This document shows positions 27,489 to 36,073 of a stretch of 64,000 bases of DNA, one piece after another; within the stretch, counting starts at the first letter, position 1; the number at the start of each line of letters is the position of its first letter. A program made the translations under genes and the position numbers. Under the pieces are notes generated by a model, which saw nothing but the letters and a program-made list of their open reading frames with translations, had not been told where the DNA came from and did not search any database. The stretch comes from Alistipes sp. (lineage in GTDB: Bacteria > Bacteroidota > Bacteroidia > Bacteroidales > Rikenellaceae): positions 62,001 to 126,000 of the forward strand of contig JAGBWD010000024.1 in NCBI GenBank assembly GCA_017629985.1, given 5' to 3'.

Positions 27489-28730
27489 CTACTCTGTTAC
27501 CTTCTCGGTGTATGTTCCGCTTATGCTACCCTCAATCTTGTTTCCAGCATCGTCACTAGAGCTGATGTTGATGCTAATAGCGTTGCCAGTAACCGTAATC
27601 TGTATAAGACCATCTGCAATAGGTGCCATGACATCACCCTTGATGCTACCGTTGGTGAGCTTCGCATACCATGTACCCATCAAGCCCTTCTCGCTGATGT
27701 AGCCTGGAACATACTTATCTTCGTAACGCTCGTTAGTAGCACCAGTGAGCTTTGAGAAGATACCTGTAGGAGACTCGGCGCTTGATGTAAAGACCTCAAA
27801 CATGAAGAGGTCGTTGTCCTTAACAGCCTCGATGTACCATGCCTGTACGCCAAAGCCCAAGATATCACCAAAGTTTGTGGCAGTGACATTTGCACCATCA
27901 AACGCAAATGTGAAATCCTCGGTGAAGGTAGATGTGATGTAGTCAGAGTCTACGTTGAGATCACCCTCATACAATACGCGGTGTACCTCGCCATTATCCA
28001 TCTCGATAATAGCCTCAAACATATTGTCTTTAACTGTTACAGTGGCACTCACGAAGCTTGCAGAGCTCTTGTAGCCACCCTTCTCATCCATCACTGCATA
28101 CCAGCTAGCCTCATTTGTGAATGTAGCGTCAGCCATGCTATTTGTAGCATCGAAGGTGTATGTGCCGTTAGGGAGAATAGGGTATTCGTTGTCGCCAGCT
28201 ACCTTCGAGTAGAAGTCGAAGAAGTAGTATGTACCATTTGCCTTTGGCTCACCATTGATGGTTGCACCAATGTCCGAGATGATAACATAGTAATTGTAGG
28301 TGGTGCTTGCCGAATTGCCAAAGTAGATACCCTCAAAGCGGTTAGCGTCAAACTCTACGTCATACTCGCCAGCGCTAGAACCCTTCTGCTTAACGGTGAT
28401 AGTCACATTCTTGGCTGATGAGTACTTGATAGTTACACTAGACTCACGAGGCTCACCATCGTTAGCCTCCGCGGTGATGATAACCTTCTCGTTGAAGTCA
28501 ATAACAGCATCAAGCCACTCTACATTTGTCTCGGCAGTAACCTTGCCACCTGTAGGATTCTCAATAGTGATGAGTACGCTCTGCTCGCCACCCTTCTTGC
28601 CAAACTCCACAAAGTCTGTTGATAGCTTGATAGCTGATGTAGCGGCAGCTGTCTCCTCTGCTTTATCACCCTTGTCACATGCAGTGAGTGATACGGCGAT
28701 AAGTGCTAAAATTGCAAAAAACTTCTTCAT
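27489..28730 (-). CDS. BACON-domain surface lipoprotein
   Basis: The start is set at 28730 (MKKFFAILALIAVSLTAC, Cys18), giving 413 residues. A longer frame from 28799 exists but would cover the TATATTTG promoter element at 28771-28778. After CDKGDKAEE the protein has one BACON domain (about residues 35-118) and two copies of a beta-rich repeat (about 125-260 and 262-405), the first with YYFFDFYSKVAGDNEYPILP and VHRVLYEGDL. The second gene of this transcript is the three-BACON protein downstream. No enzyme motif is visible. Confidence 0.83.
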   Translation of the reverse strand: MKKFFAILALIAVSLTACDKGDKAEETAAATSAIKLSTDFVEFGKKGGEQSVLITIENPTGGKVTAETNVEWLDAVIDFNEKVIITAEANDGEPRESSVTIKYSSAKNVTITVKQKGSSAGEYDVEFDANRFEGIYFGNSASTTYNYYVIISDIGATINGEPKANGTYYFFDFYSKVAGDNEYPILPNGTYTFDATNSMADATFTNEASWYAVMDEKGGYKSSASFVSATVTVKDNMFEAIIEMDNGEVHRVLYEGDLNVDSDYITSTFTEDFTFAFDGANVTATNFGDILGFGVQAWYIEAVKDNDLFMFEVFTSSAESPTGIFSKLTGATNERYEDKYVPGYISEKGLMGTWYAKLTNGSIKGDVMAPIADGLIQITVTGNAISINISSSDDAGNKIEGSISGTYTEKVTE

Positions 28731-28770
28731 ATTCTGTGTTTGTATATTAAAATATTCCCGAAAGATGCGA

Positions 28771-28778
28771 CAAATATA
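28771..28778 (-). promoter_or_regulatory. Candidate promoter -7 of the 28730-25755 pair
   Basis: TATATTTG on the minus strand matches TAnnTTTG, 40 bp before the ATG at 28730. The best TTG lies 22 bp further upstream. Confidence 0.55.
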
Positions 28779-28904
28779 CAATAAATAACGCAATGTCACA
28801 CAATAAAAGCGAATAAGTTTAGGAAATATTATCCATTATAGGTGTATTTCTCTTTAGTAATGTGCAAAGTAATTATAGTAATGGGGTGTTGTGCAGATGA
28901 TGTT

Positions 28905-30029
28905 CTACTCCTGGCTGTCAAATGTGAAGCCCTCGACAACCCCTCTCCAGTCGATATTTAGGCGAACGCCATACTCCGACTCTATAAATCCTACGATAGA
29001 TGATGTGCCATCCTCGTTGTGTGTGAGGGTTATCTCCGCAGCTGCAAGATATGCGCCCTCTCCAGTCGCCACGTTAGCTATGAAGTTAGACCATGAGGTT
29101 ATTGTGCCGTCAGCATAGCTATAATCTCCTGCCGAGAGATAGTTGTCATTGGGGGCAATCTTATCCATCATGTCGAGTGAGTGATATTGGGTGTCGTTGA
29201 TGTAAAGCTGTAGCTCGAAATTTCCACGCTCCCAGCCGCTGTCGCGGTAAGAACATACTCTCACCGGCTCAAACTCCTCCTGCTCAACACCCCCCGTAGA
29301 GTCCATATCGATCACACTACCTGTATATGTGAAGTGGTAGAGCTTGTCGCTCTCATCCACTAGTAGGATGTCGAAGCTATAGATCTCCTCAGCCACCTCT
29401 ACAACTACCTCTCCCTCGGTAAATGGATACTCTGCATCTTGGTCGTATAGGTACATCGCAGCCTCCGCAATGGCGTTGTATGTTCCACTCTGCAGAACAT
29501 TATCACCCTCGCTACCTGTAACGATAAATCCTAGCTCAACATTCTCGGAATCATCAACAAATAGTAGCGCAAACTCATGCTCTGCAATACCTAGCTCCTC
29601 GCTAGGGATACGTGCTGCGGCAGCTAGCATCATATCTACCTCATAGTTTGGCTCCTCGGCCTTTGCAGCCTGCTTCACAGCAACATCGAAAGAGAGTGTG
29701 TCATAAGCAACTACGATAGTAGTCTCACGAGCATCGCCCTCGTTAGCAGCAACTACGAATGCTACGTTGTCACCAGTAGTAAGGTTCGTAACCCACTCTG
29801 CATCGCATGTGGCAGTAAGCTTAACACCCTCTATAGGATTTGTTAGTGTGTAGGTGATAATACCATTGCCGCCATTAGCCTCAAATGACATCTCGGCCTC
29901 TGATGTGAGTGTCAATGTAGGTTTTGGGGTTGGATCTGGAGTAGGCTGTGGCTGTGGCTTTGCCTCATCCTTTGAGCATGCCGAAACGATAAATGGCAAG
30001 CATAATAACAAATAGAATAATCTCTTCAT
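28905..30029 (-). CDS. BACON-domain surface lipoprotein, paralogue
   Basis: This 374-residue lipoprotein (Cys18) has the export-type sequence CSKDEAKP and a Pro-rich linker. Its one BACON domain (about residues 38-125) is nearly identical to the first BACON domain of the 25755-27446 protein, with matching DNA over 332 bp. The rest of the protein is different: two beta-rich repeats ending YHFTYTGSV and LNIDWRGVV. The upstream gap of 153 bp holds the terminator of the preceding gene and no obvious TAnnTTTG element, so its promoter is unclear. Confidence 0.83.
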   Translation of the reverse strand: MKRLFYLLLCLPFIVSACSKDEAKPQPQPTPDPTPKPTLTLTSEAEMSFEANGGNGIITYTLTNPIEGVKLTATCDAEWVTNLTTGDNVAFVVAANEGDARETTIVVAYDTLSFDVAVKQAAKAEEPNYEVDMMLAAAARIPSEELGIAEHEFALLFVDDSENVELGFIVTGSEGDNVLQSGTYNAIAEAAMYLYDQDAEYPFTEGEVVVEVAEEIYSFDILLVDESDKLYHFTYTGSVIDMDSTGGVEQEEFEPVRVCSYRDSGWERGNFELQLYINDTQYHSLDMMDKIAPNDNYLSAGDYSYADGTITSWSNFIANVATGEGAYLAAAEITLTHNEDGTSSIVGFIESEYGVRLNIDWRGVVEGFTFDSQE

Positions 30030-30128
30030 AGTTAGAATTATATGTATATATTAATTACCGTTAATGCAAGTGTTGTGATGGAAGCTGGAAGATGCGCTCT
30101 TCAAGTAAAAGTAGTTGCCACTTAATAA

Positions 30129-30164
30129 AGAGGGTCTGCACAACATTTGTTGGACAGACCCTCT
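30129..30164 (-). terminator. Terminator of the BACON gene at 30183
   Basis: A 10-bp stem AGAGGGTCTG/CAGACCCTCT (30129-30138 with 30155-30164), 18 bp after the stop codon. The T-run on the minus strand is short (TTTATTAAG). Confidence 0.7.
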
Positions 30165-30182
30165 CTAATATTTATGAGCAGA

Positions 30183-31529
30183 TTAGCGAATAGCCATGCT
30201 CTTCATACCGTTATTTAGCTTCAATGTTGCCTTTGACATGTTTGCAACCTTTGAGCTTGTCTCTAGAAGTGGAGTTGCAGTAACAGTACCAGTTACAGAG
30301 TTGTTCTGGTCGTCAAGACAGTCGAAAGTAAATGTTGCCTGACCGTTGTCGTTAAGCTCGATAGAGATCTCACCATCGTAAAGAGGTGCGTAAACATCTG
30401 AAAGATAACCATCCTCAAGAATTGCATACCAGCAACCTGCCAAGTATCCATCCTCGGTTACGTAGCCAGGAACGTATGTCATCAAGTAGTTAGTATCGTC
30501 TACCAAGCATGAGTAAGAACCTGACCAATCATCGTTTGCAGGGTTAGAGATAAGGTCAAGTAAGATATATTCGCCGCTCATTGTCTCAGCATTCTCGTAG
30601 ATAACTACCACCCAGTTGTCAGAGTCAGCAGTGTAGTAGTCGCCATAGTACTCTACAGCATAAGTGTAGTCAGTAGCATCAAGAACGATATCACCTGCTG
30701 AACCACCCTCATCATCCTTTACAGGAGCTAGTGCAAGGCTACCCTCGTATACAACAGAAACCTCCTCGCCAGACTCAAGAACAAGCTCTGCAACAAGCTT
30801 ACCATCTGTAACAGTCACTGTAGCATCTGTATAAACATACCAATTAGCAGGGGCTGCTGTGCCGTCAGTCTCAAAACCGTAGGTGTATGAGTAGCCGATT
30901 GTGCCAGCCTCACCGCTATCATAGATATCCAACTCATAGACGCCGTTAGGAATAGAGTAATCAGCATTTACAGAGTCTGCATAGATGTCGAAGTAGAAAT
31001 ATGCTGCGTTAGCAGAAAGACCTGCCTCGGTACCATCCCATTCAACAGAAGAGAGAGCAAAGAAGTAGTTGTGAGCCTCAATCTCCATCTGCTCTGGAGT
31101 ATAGTAACTACCCTGGATGTAATTTAGCTCAATAACGTTACCTGGCTCTGGTTCTGGTTCTGCCTCTGCCTTTGCCTGCTTGATAGCAACCTCAAAACTC
31201 AACTGACCCCACGTTGCTGTGATCTTACTCTCACGAGCATCACCCTCGTTAGCAGCAACTACGAATGTAATATTTTCGCCAACAGTAATATCTGAAACCC
31301 AATTTGCAGGGCAAGATGCTGTAACCTCTACTTCATCAGTAGCGTTTGTCAAAGTATAGGTGATAACACCATTACCGCCCTCTGCATCAAACTGCATTAC
31401 AGCCTCTGATGTAAGAGTAAATACTGGCTTTGGTTCTGGCTTTGGCTCTGGCTTTGGCTCTGCCTCTTTCTCCGAACATGCTGCGAATGCCAATGGCAAG
31501 CACAACAACAAATAGAATAACTTTTTCAT
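30183..31529 (-). CDS. BACON-domain surface lipoprotein with Pro-Glu-Lys linker
   Basis: This 448-residue lipoprotein (Cys18, then CSEKEAEP) carries a repetitive linker (EPKPEPKPEPKP), one BACON domain (about residues 36-120), a second acidic Pro linker (AEAEPEPEPGN) and two beta-rich repeats (about 135-265 and 280-415). The first includes AYFYFDIYADSVNADYSIPNG and EVSVVYEGSL; the second YVPGYVTEDGYLAGCWYA. The last repeat closely resembles the second repeat of the 27489-28730 protein (both have VPGYxxExGxxAGxWYA-type text). No enzyme motif is visible. It has its own promoter. Confidence 0.84.
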   Translation of the reverse strand: MKKLFYLLLCLPLAFAACSEKEAEPKPEPKPEPKPVFTLTSEAVMQFDAEGGNGVITYTLTNATDEVEVTASCPANWVSDITVGENITFVVAANEGDARESKITATWGQLSFEVAIKQAKAEAEPEPEPGNVIELNYIQGSYYTPEQMEIEAHNYFFALSSVEWDGTEAGLSANAAYFYFDIYADSVNADYSIPNGVYELDIYDSGEAGTIGYSYTYGFETDGTAAPANWYVYTDATVTVTDGKLVAELVLESGEEVSVVYEGSLALAPVKDDEGGSAGDIVLDATDYTYAVEYYGDYYTADSDNWVVVIYENAETMSGEYILLDLISNPANDDWSGSYSCLVDDTNYLMTYVPGYVTEDGYLAGCWYAILEDGYLSDVYAPLYDGEISIELNDNGQATFTFDCLDDQNNSVTGTVTATPLLETSSKVANMSKATLKLNNGMKSMAIR

Positions 31530-31576
31530 AGCTTTAAATTTTAATATTAGTTTATAGTTTTTCGGTTTTGGTTTTA

Positions 31577-31606
31577 CAAATATAATGAAAATAATTAAGA
31601 AATCAA
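31577..31606 (-). promoter_or_regulatory. Promoter of the BACON gene at 30183-31529
   Basis: On the minus strand TTG (31606-31604), a 19-bp spacer and TATATTTG (31584-31577) form a perfect -33/-7 pair, 48 bp before the ATG. Confidence 0.75.
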
Positions 31607-31620
31607 CAAAAAAATAAAAA

Positions 31621-31870
31621 AGAGAGTGAATAAAAGTGTATTTTGTCGTTCTTTGTTGATATAACAGCGCATCTACTTTCGCTAACGAATTATCTCATCA
31701 ATGGGCAGTACGCCTAAGTACAGCCCATCGCCTCGAAATTCGCCGAGCGAAAGTATCTGCACTATTCTCTCAACAAATTGGCTTGCCCCAGGAATGCTCA
31801 TTTACGCTCAGTAAACTCCGCTTTTTCGGGCTTCGCAAGCCTAAAACTACATCTTTTTATTCACTCTCGT
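31621..31870. repeat. Intergenic element with nested inverted repeats
   Basis: The outer arms GAGAGTGAATAAAA (about 31622-31635) and TTTTATTCACTCTC (about 31855-31868) enclose the element. Inside, TACTTTCGCT (31674-31683) pairs with AGCGAAAGTA (31746-31755); between these, ATGGGCAGTAC (31701-31711) pairs with GTACAGCCCAT (31718-31728). A last hairpin uses GGCTTGC and GCAAGCC (about 31781-31841). I see no protein-coding frame. The nested layout suggests a mobile or structured-RNA element. Confidence 0.65.
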
Positions 31871-31923
31871 AGGGGCTGGCGAAGCTACTTTTTAGTCAGC
31901 CCCTTGCAATTTCTGTGCTATAA

Positions 31924-32727
31924 TTAGTAGCGAGCATCAATAATCGTTGCCTCACCATTGAATCTTACACGATGCTCTACGCCCTCGATGAAGCACTCAA
32001 ACGTTGCGCCCTCGGCATCTACAACCAACGTGGCATTATCGTATAGATAAGGGTCGTATGACTCGCCATTTTCGTTAGTCTCGCGGTATCCCGAATACTC
32101 CCAGCTCATAGTCCATAGACGATTCTCCGAATCTGTATTTAGGGTATAAGTGCCGTGAGGAAGCTTTATCTCGCCACCATCGGGACCATCATAGAGTGGG
32201 CCATATAGGTCAAGACAGTAGTATTTAGAGTTAGGCTTGTCGTAGCCCTTGTCATTAAAACCATTATCCGAGAGGTGTAGGTAGTAGTTACCCATGCCAG
32301 GGCTGTATACGCTACCATAGTACTCACCGCCAAAGAACGAAGCCTTGAGAGCCGCCTCGTTTTTCGAGAGCTGCTTTACTATCACCTGCACGTGGTTGTT
32401 GCCATAAGAGATAAGAATAGGTGCGATGCGTGCCTCCTCTGTCTCGTTTACCGGAATGTAGAAGGTGATGGTGTCACCCACAGTGAGGTCTGTAATCCAT
32501 GAGGCTTTGCAGCTTGTGGTAGGTTTAGCACCCACTGAAGCACCCTCCAAGGTGTATGTAATCTCGAAAGAGCCGCCCTCGTGAGTAACCTCCATGGTCT
32601 CGCCCGATGTGATTGTAAGTGTTGCCGACTCTGTCTCGTTGCTCTTGCCACTCTCGGCTTTTTCGGCAGTGTCACACGCTGTAAAACCAAGTGAAAGAGC
32701 TGCTAAAAGGTAGATAAATTTTTTCAT
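31924..32727 (-). CDS. BACON-domain surface lipoprotein, short
   Basis: This 267-residue lipoprotein (Cys18, CDTAEKAESGKS) has one BACON domain (about residues 36-118, ending VIVKQLSKNE) and a single beta-rich repeat (about 125-265, with KYYCLDLYGPLYDG, LPHGTYTLNT and VEHRVRFNGEATI). It has the simplest layout of the group: lipobox, linker, one BACON, one repeat. It starts 16 bp after the glycosyltransferase stop, so it is co-transcribed with it. Confidence 0.83.
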   Translation of the reverse strand: MKKFIYLLAALSLGFTACDTAEKAESGKSNETESATLTITSGETMEVTHEGGSFEITYTLEGASVGAKPTTSCKASWITDLTVGDTITFYIPVNETEEARIAPILISYGNNHVQVIVKQLSKNEAALKASFFGGEYYGSVYSPGMGNYYLHLSDNGFNDKGYDKPNSKYYCLDLYGPLYDGPDGGEIKLPHGTYTLNTDSENRLWTMSWEYSGYRETNENGESYDPYLYDNATLVVDAEGATFECFIEGVEHRVRFNGEATIIDARY

Positions 32728-32743
32728 TGAAACTTATTTTAAA

Positions 32744-33643
32744 TTATTGTTTATTGCCATCTATAATTCCTCGCGATATGTTCCACCTCATCTTCACGAG
32801 CTGTAGTGCCTGCGAGGGGCGATGTACGAGGCATAGAAGAAGCGTAGCACACCACTTTGCAACCTCTCCTACATACAAGCGCACTATGCGGTGGCGGAGC
32901 GCGGCACGTCTATATTGGCTAATGCCGATGTTGTAGGCTAGGCGCTCTAGATATGTGTCGGAGAGCTTCTCCTGTGGGATAATGTGGTACATCACGGCAC
33001 GAGGCACGTAGTAGCACCTCATCCCTGCACTCTGCATACGCTCAAAGAGGTCGCTCTCCTCACCTCCAATGAGCCTCTTTCCGGTGCGTCCTAGCGATGT
33101 ATTAAATAGACCGATAGTGGTAAATACCTCGCGGCGCATGGCCATATTTCCACCTCCGGGGATTCTTCCCTTAGGAAATAGGCGAATCTTCGCGCCAAAA
33201 TCCATGGAGTTGGCTATAGGCTGTTCGGTATATCGCGACATCCACGTAGGTCGCCCCGTGGGATACTCGGCAATAATTCTACCTCCCGCAGCCATAGCAT
33301 CGCCATAGTTGTCGAATAACTCAATATATGCCTCTACAAACTCTGCGACTATGCGCTCGTCATCGTCTATGAATGCCACGATGTCGCCCTGCGCCCTCTC
33401 CACGCCAGCATTGCGTGCCGCAGAGAGACCCTGTATAGGCTCATGTACATACTCTATGTTGAGGTGCGAATAGCTCTCTTTGAAGGCTGTGACACGTTGT
33501 CGAGTGTCATCTTTTGAGTTGTTATCCACCACGATACACTCCCAAAGTGCGCTGTCGGCACTCTGCTCTGCTACCGATGAGAGCGTAACCATAAGTTGCT
33601 CGGCACGGTTGTAGGTGGCTATAATTAGCGAGAGTCGTATCAT
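32744..33643 (-). CDS. Family 2 glycosyltransferase
   Basis: This 299-residue GT-A fold glycosyltransferase begins with the nucleotide-sugar binding pattern MIRLSLIIATYNRAEQL and carries the metal-binding DDD-type motif in IVAFIDDDERI, GLSAARNAGVERA before it and GGEESDLFERMQ (the acceptor-side ED motif) later. Such enzymes add sugars to surface polysaccharides, lipids or proteins; the substrate is unknown. It is the first gene of a two-gene unit with a BACON lipoprotein, an arrangement that would suit modification of a surface structure. Divergent promoters separate it from the 33758 gene. Confidence 0.9.
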   Translation of the reverse strand: MIRLSLIIATYNRAEQLMVTLSSVAEQSADSALWECIVVDNNSKDDTRQRVTAFKESYSHLNIEYVHEPIQGLSAARNAGVERAQGDIVAFIDDDERIVAEFVEAYIELFDNYGDAMAAGGRIIAEYPTGRPTWMSRYTEQPIANSMDFGAKIRLFPKGRIPGGGNMAMRREVFTTIGLFNTSLGRTGKRLIGGEESDLFERMQSAGMRCYYVPRAVMYHIIPQEKLSDTYLERLAYNIGISQYRRAALRHRIVRLYVGEVAKWCATLLLCLVHRPSQALQLVKMRWNISRGIIDGNKQ

Positions 33644-33671
33644 GAAAATCCGTAGTAAAGTAATGTGACGC

Positions 33672-33679
33672 CAAAGATA
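33672..33679 (-). promoter_or_regulatory. Candidate promoter -7 of the glycosyltransferase-BACON unit
   Basis: TATCTTTG on the minus strand is a perfect TAnnTTTG match 28 bp before the ATG at 33643. No clear TTG at -33. Confidence 0.6.
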
Positions 33680-33720
33680 AGAAAATTTTTTATATGGTGT
33701 ATAATGTTAGGATTATTTAC

Positions 33721-33728
33721 TATCTTTG
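33721..33728 (+). promoter_or_regulatory. Candidate promoter -7 of the lipoprotein gene at 33758
   Basis: TATCTTTG is a perfect TAnnTTTG match 29 bp before the ATG at 33758, on the opposite strand to the previous promoter. No clear TTG at -33. Confidence 0.6.
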
Positions 33729-33757
33729 CTGTATCAATTCTAACAAAATAACCGCAA

Positions 33758-36052
33758 ATGAAACTATTAAAACTTTTTGCAATACTATTGGGTGTGACTC
33801 TATGTGTTGTAGCATGTAAGAAGGATGTGGATACAACGCCTGTTGCAGCCACTCCAGTTATTAAACTAACCACCACCGAGGTAAATATCGAGGCAGATAA
33901 GGAGTCGGTGGAGTTGGAGTATAGTGTTGAGAATCGTAAGGCAGATGTTCTCCTTACGGTCACAACATCCACAGAGTGGGTTACTCCCGTTGTTGAGAGT
34001 GATACTATGCTTAAGCTACGTGTAAAGCGCAACTTCACGGAGGAGGTACGTAGTGGTGAGGTGGTGCTTCACTACGAGGGTGCCGAGGATGTGGCTATTG
34101 CCATCACGCAGGAGTTTGTCACAGGCTCTCCAGATACCCCTATAGAGCTTATCGTGAAGGATTATGATGCCACTACAATCACCGTGGATATCCTCACTGC
34201 AGACCCCACACTTACCTGGATTCCTATGGTGACATATAAGAACTACTGGGAGCAGATGAGCGAGCAGGAGATTTTTGAGTCAGACCTAGAGTATTTTAAT
34301 TATCTTGCCGATAATGCCGAGATGAGCCTTGAGGAGTTCCTCACCGAGTTGGTGGGTACAGGTTCCGAGGGTGATATTCGCATCTCGCAGCTGTCGCCAT
34401 CTACGGAGTATGTAGTATATGTATATGGTATCTCTATGGCTGGTGAGCGAACAACAGCTATCGTATCTCAAGAGGTTACTACAGAGGCTCCATGGGAGGG
34501 AGATATCACCTTTGAGTTTGATGTTAAGGTGAATGATTTTGTAATGGAGTACACCGTGATACCCTCACACACTGGCGTAAATTATTATGCCAATGTTGCT
34601 AGCCAGCAGGAGATAGATGCCTGGATGCAGAGATATAACACCACAGACCTCAAAGAGGCTATACAGAAGGGTGGTATAGATGCAAATATAGAGCTTTACA
34701 AGGATTGGGGCTTTATCTCCGATCGCACAGACTACTTTGATATCAACAATGTGTCGGATATCATGGATGATGGTTGGCTAAACTGCAACGCCTCTACAAC
34801 ATACTACATCTATGCCGTTAAGTGGAACGACAACTGTGATATCACTGGCGAGGTGGGATATACAACCTACACTACGCCATCTGTGGAGCCTTCAACAAAT
34901 CAGCTAACCATAGAGCTTCAGAATATCACACAGTCGTCAGTGGATGTAAAGATTACAACTACGACTTTAGACCCTTATGTAGTTCTCCCTCTTCAGAAGA
35001 GTGTTGCCGAGGGTCTGTCTGATAGCGAACTCTTTGAGATGATACTCTCGGAGTATGACTACATCATCAGTGAGTATACCTATGAAGGTGATATAACCAA
35101 TACTTATGGCCGTATGCGTCCCGATAGCGAGTATACTATTGTGGGCTTTGGCTACAAGGCTGGTGTATTGACTACGGGTAAGATGTGGCGTGAGACATTC
35201 CGCACGCAGGCCTCTGGTGATGCCAAGGATTGTACCTTCGAGATGAATGTTGTGCCATCTACCGACAGCGCATGGGTAGAGATTATACCATCGGATAAGG
35301 GCCTTTCATACCACTGGATGTTCTATCCTGCGAGCTACGACTCTGCACAGGCACAGAACTACATCAAGAATGTGGTTATTAAGCGTCACTATGGCGATGA
35401 TTATGCAGCCTTTGCTTCATGGGAGCTTACACAGGGCGATGTGGTAGATACGGTGAGCGACCTAACCCCTGACACAGAGTATAAGCTTGGTGTGGTGATT
35501 ATGAACCCTGATGAGTTTGAGTTCCTCACCGATGTATACTTCACAGAGGTATTCCGCACCGAGGCTGTGCAGTATGCCGATATAACTATCACCGTGGAGT
35601 TTGACAAGTACTTCGATGTAGATGAACTTATCGCCGCAGGCTATGAGGGCTACTCGCTTTATGAGGGCAATGCTATGGTACCTCTCAAGGTGCATATCGA
35701 GGGCGATGCCACAGCCTTCTTCTACGACTTCTATGGTAACGACCTCTCTGATACAGAGATGTTCCCCGATGATATCTTCTACGAGCCATTGCAGGATGGC
35801 GCACCATACGAGGAGGCTAGCTTCTTCCTACCTTTCGACAAGACTATGACCTTGGTAGCTGTAGCCTACGATGAGATGTATTGCCCTAGCCGCCTCTACC
35901 GCGAGGTTGTCACCCTCACCAAGGATGGTTGTGCTACGGTTGAGGAGTTTGAGGCTATGCAGTCAGGCGCTACACGTGGCGCGGTGCCAGCTAGCCTAAT
36001 CTTCAAGAGTGAGGTTAAGGATATCAAGATTAGTAATCGAGTAGCGCGATAA
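33758..36052 (+). CDS. Large surface lipoprotein: BACON-like domain plus repeated FN3-like units
   Basis: This 764-residue lipoprotein (Cys20, then CKKDVDTT) begins with a BACON-like domain (about residues 30-130, ending VAIAITQEF). The remainder is a string of about four FN3-like units marked by recurring phrases: LSPSTEYVVYVYGISM, the NASTTYYIYAVKWN segment, MRPDSEYTIVGFGYK and LTPDTEYKLGVVIM. Between them are acidic aromatic insertions. The protein ends with a basic tail (SNRVAR). It lies alone on the plus strand, facing the BACON/glycosyltransferase unit. Its binding target is unknown. Confidence 0.82.
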   Translation: MKLLKLFAILLGVTLCVVACKKDVDTTPVAATPVIKLTTTEVNIEADKESVELEYSVENRKADVLLTVTTSTEWVTPVVESDTMLKLRVKRNFTEEVRSGEVVLHYEGAEDVAIAITQEFVTGSPDTPIELIVKDYDATTITVDILTADPTLTWIPMVTYKNYWEQMSEQEIFESDLEYFNYLADNAEMSLEEFLTELVGTGSEGDIRISQLSPSTEYVVYVYGISMAGERTTAIVSQEVTTEAPWEGDITFEFDVKVNDFVMEYTVIPSHTGVNYYANVASQQEIDAWMQRYNTTDLKEAIQKGGIDANIELYKDWGFISDRTDYFDINNVSDIMDDGWLNCNASTTYYIYAVKWNDNCDITGEVGYTTYTTPSVEPSTNQLTIELQNITQSSVDVKITTTTLDPYVVLPLQKSVAEGLSDSELFEMILSEYDYIISEYTYEGDITNTYGRMRPDSEYTIVGFGYKAGVLTTGKMWRETFRTQASGDAKDCTFEMNVVPSTDSAWVEIIPSDKGLSYHWMFYPASYDSAQAQNYIKNVVIKRHYGDDYAAFASWELTQGDVVDTVSDLTPDTEYKLGVVIMNPDEFEFLTDVYFTEVFRTEAVQYADITITVEFDKYFDVDELIAAGYEGYSLYEGNAMVPLKVHIEGDATAFFYDFYGNDLSDTEMFPDDIFYEPLQDGAPYEEASFFLPFDKTMTLVAVAYDEMYCPSRLYREVVTLTKDGCATVEEFEAMQSGATRGAVPASLIFKSEVKDIKISNRVAR

Positions 36053-36073
36053 GCACGTTACATATATAAGTGA

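Larger units (their letters stand above)
31530..31923. other. Intergenic region between two BACON genes
   Basis: This 394-bp stretch holds the promoter at 31577-31606, the nested inverted-repeat element at 31621-31870, and a GGGGCTG/CAGCCCC hairpin (31872-31878 with 31897-31903) that may terminate the gene ending at 31924 despite lacking a T-run. No coding frame was recognised. Confidence 0.6.

Noticed and set aside
28731..28799. Longer N-terminus for the BACON gene
   Set aside because: It would hide the lipoprotein signal and cover the TATATTTG promoter element.
33640..34038. 132-codon minus-strand frame opposite the lipoprotein at 33758
   Set aside because: It is a shadow of the plus-strand gene with low-complexity Ser/Thr/Val content and no family.
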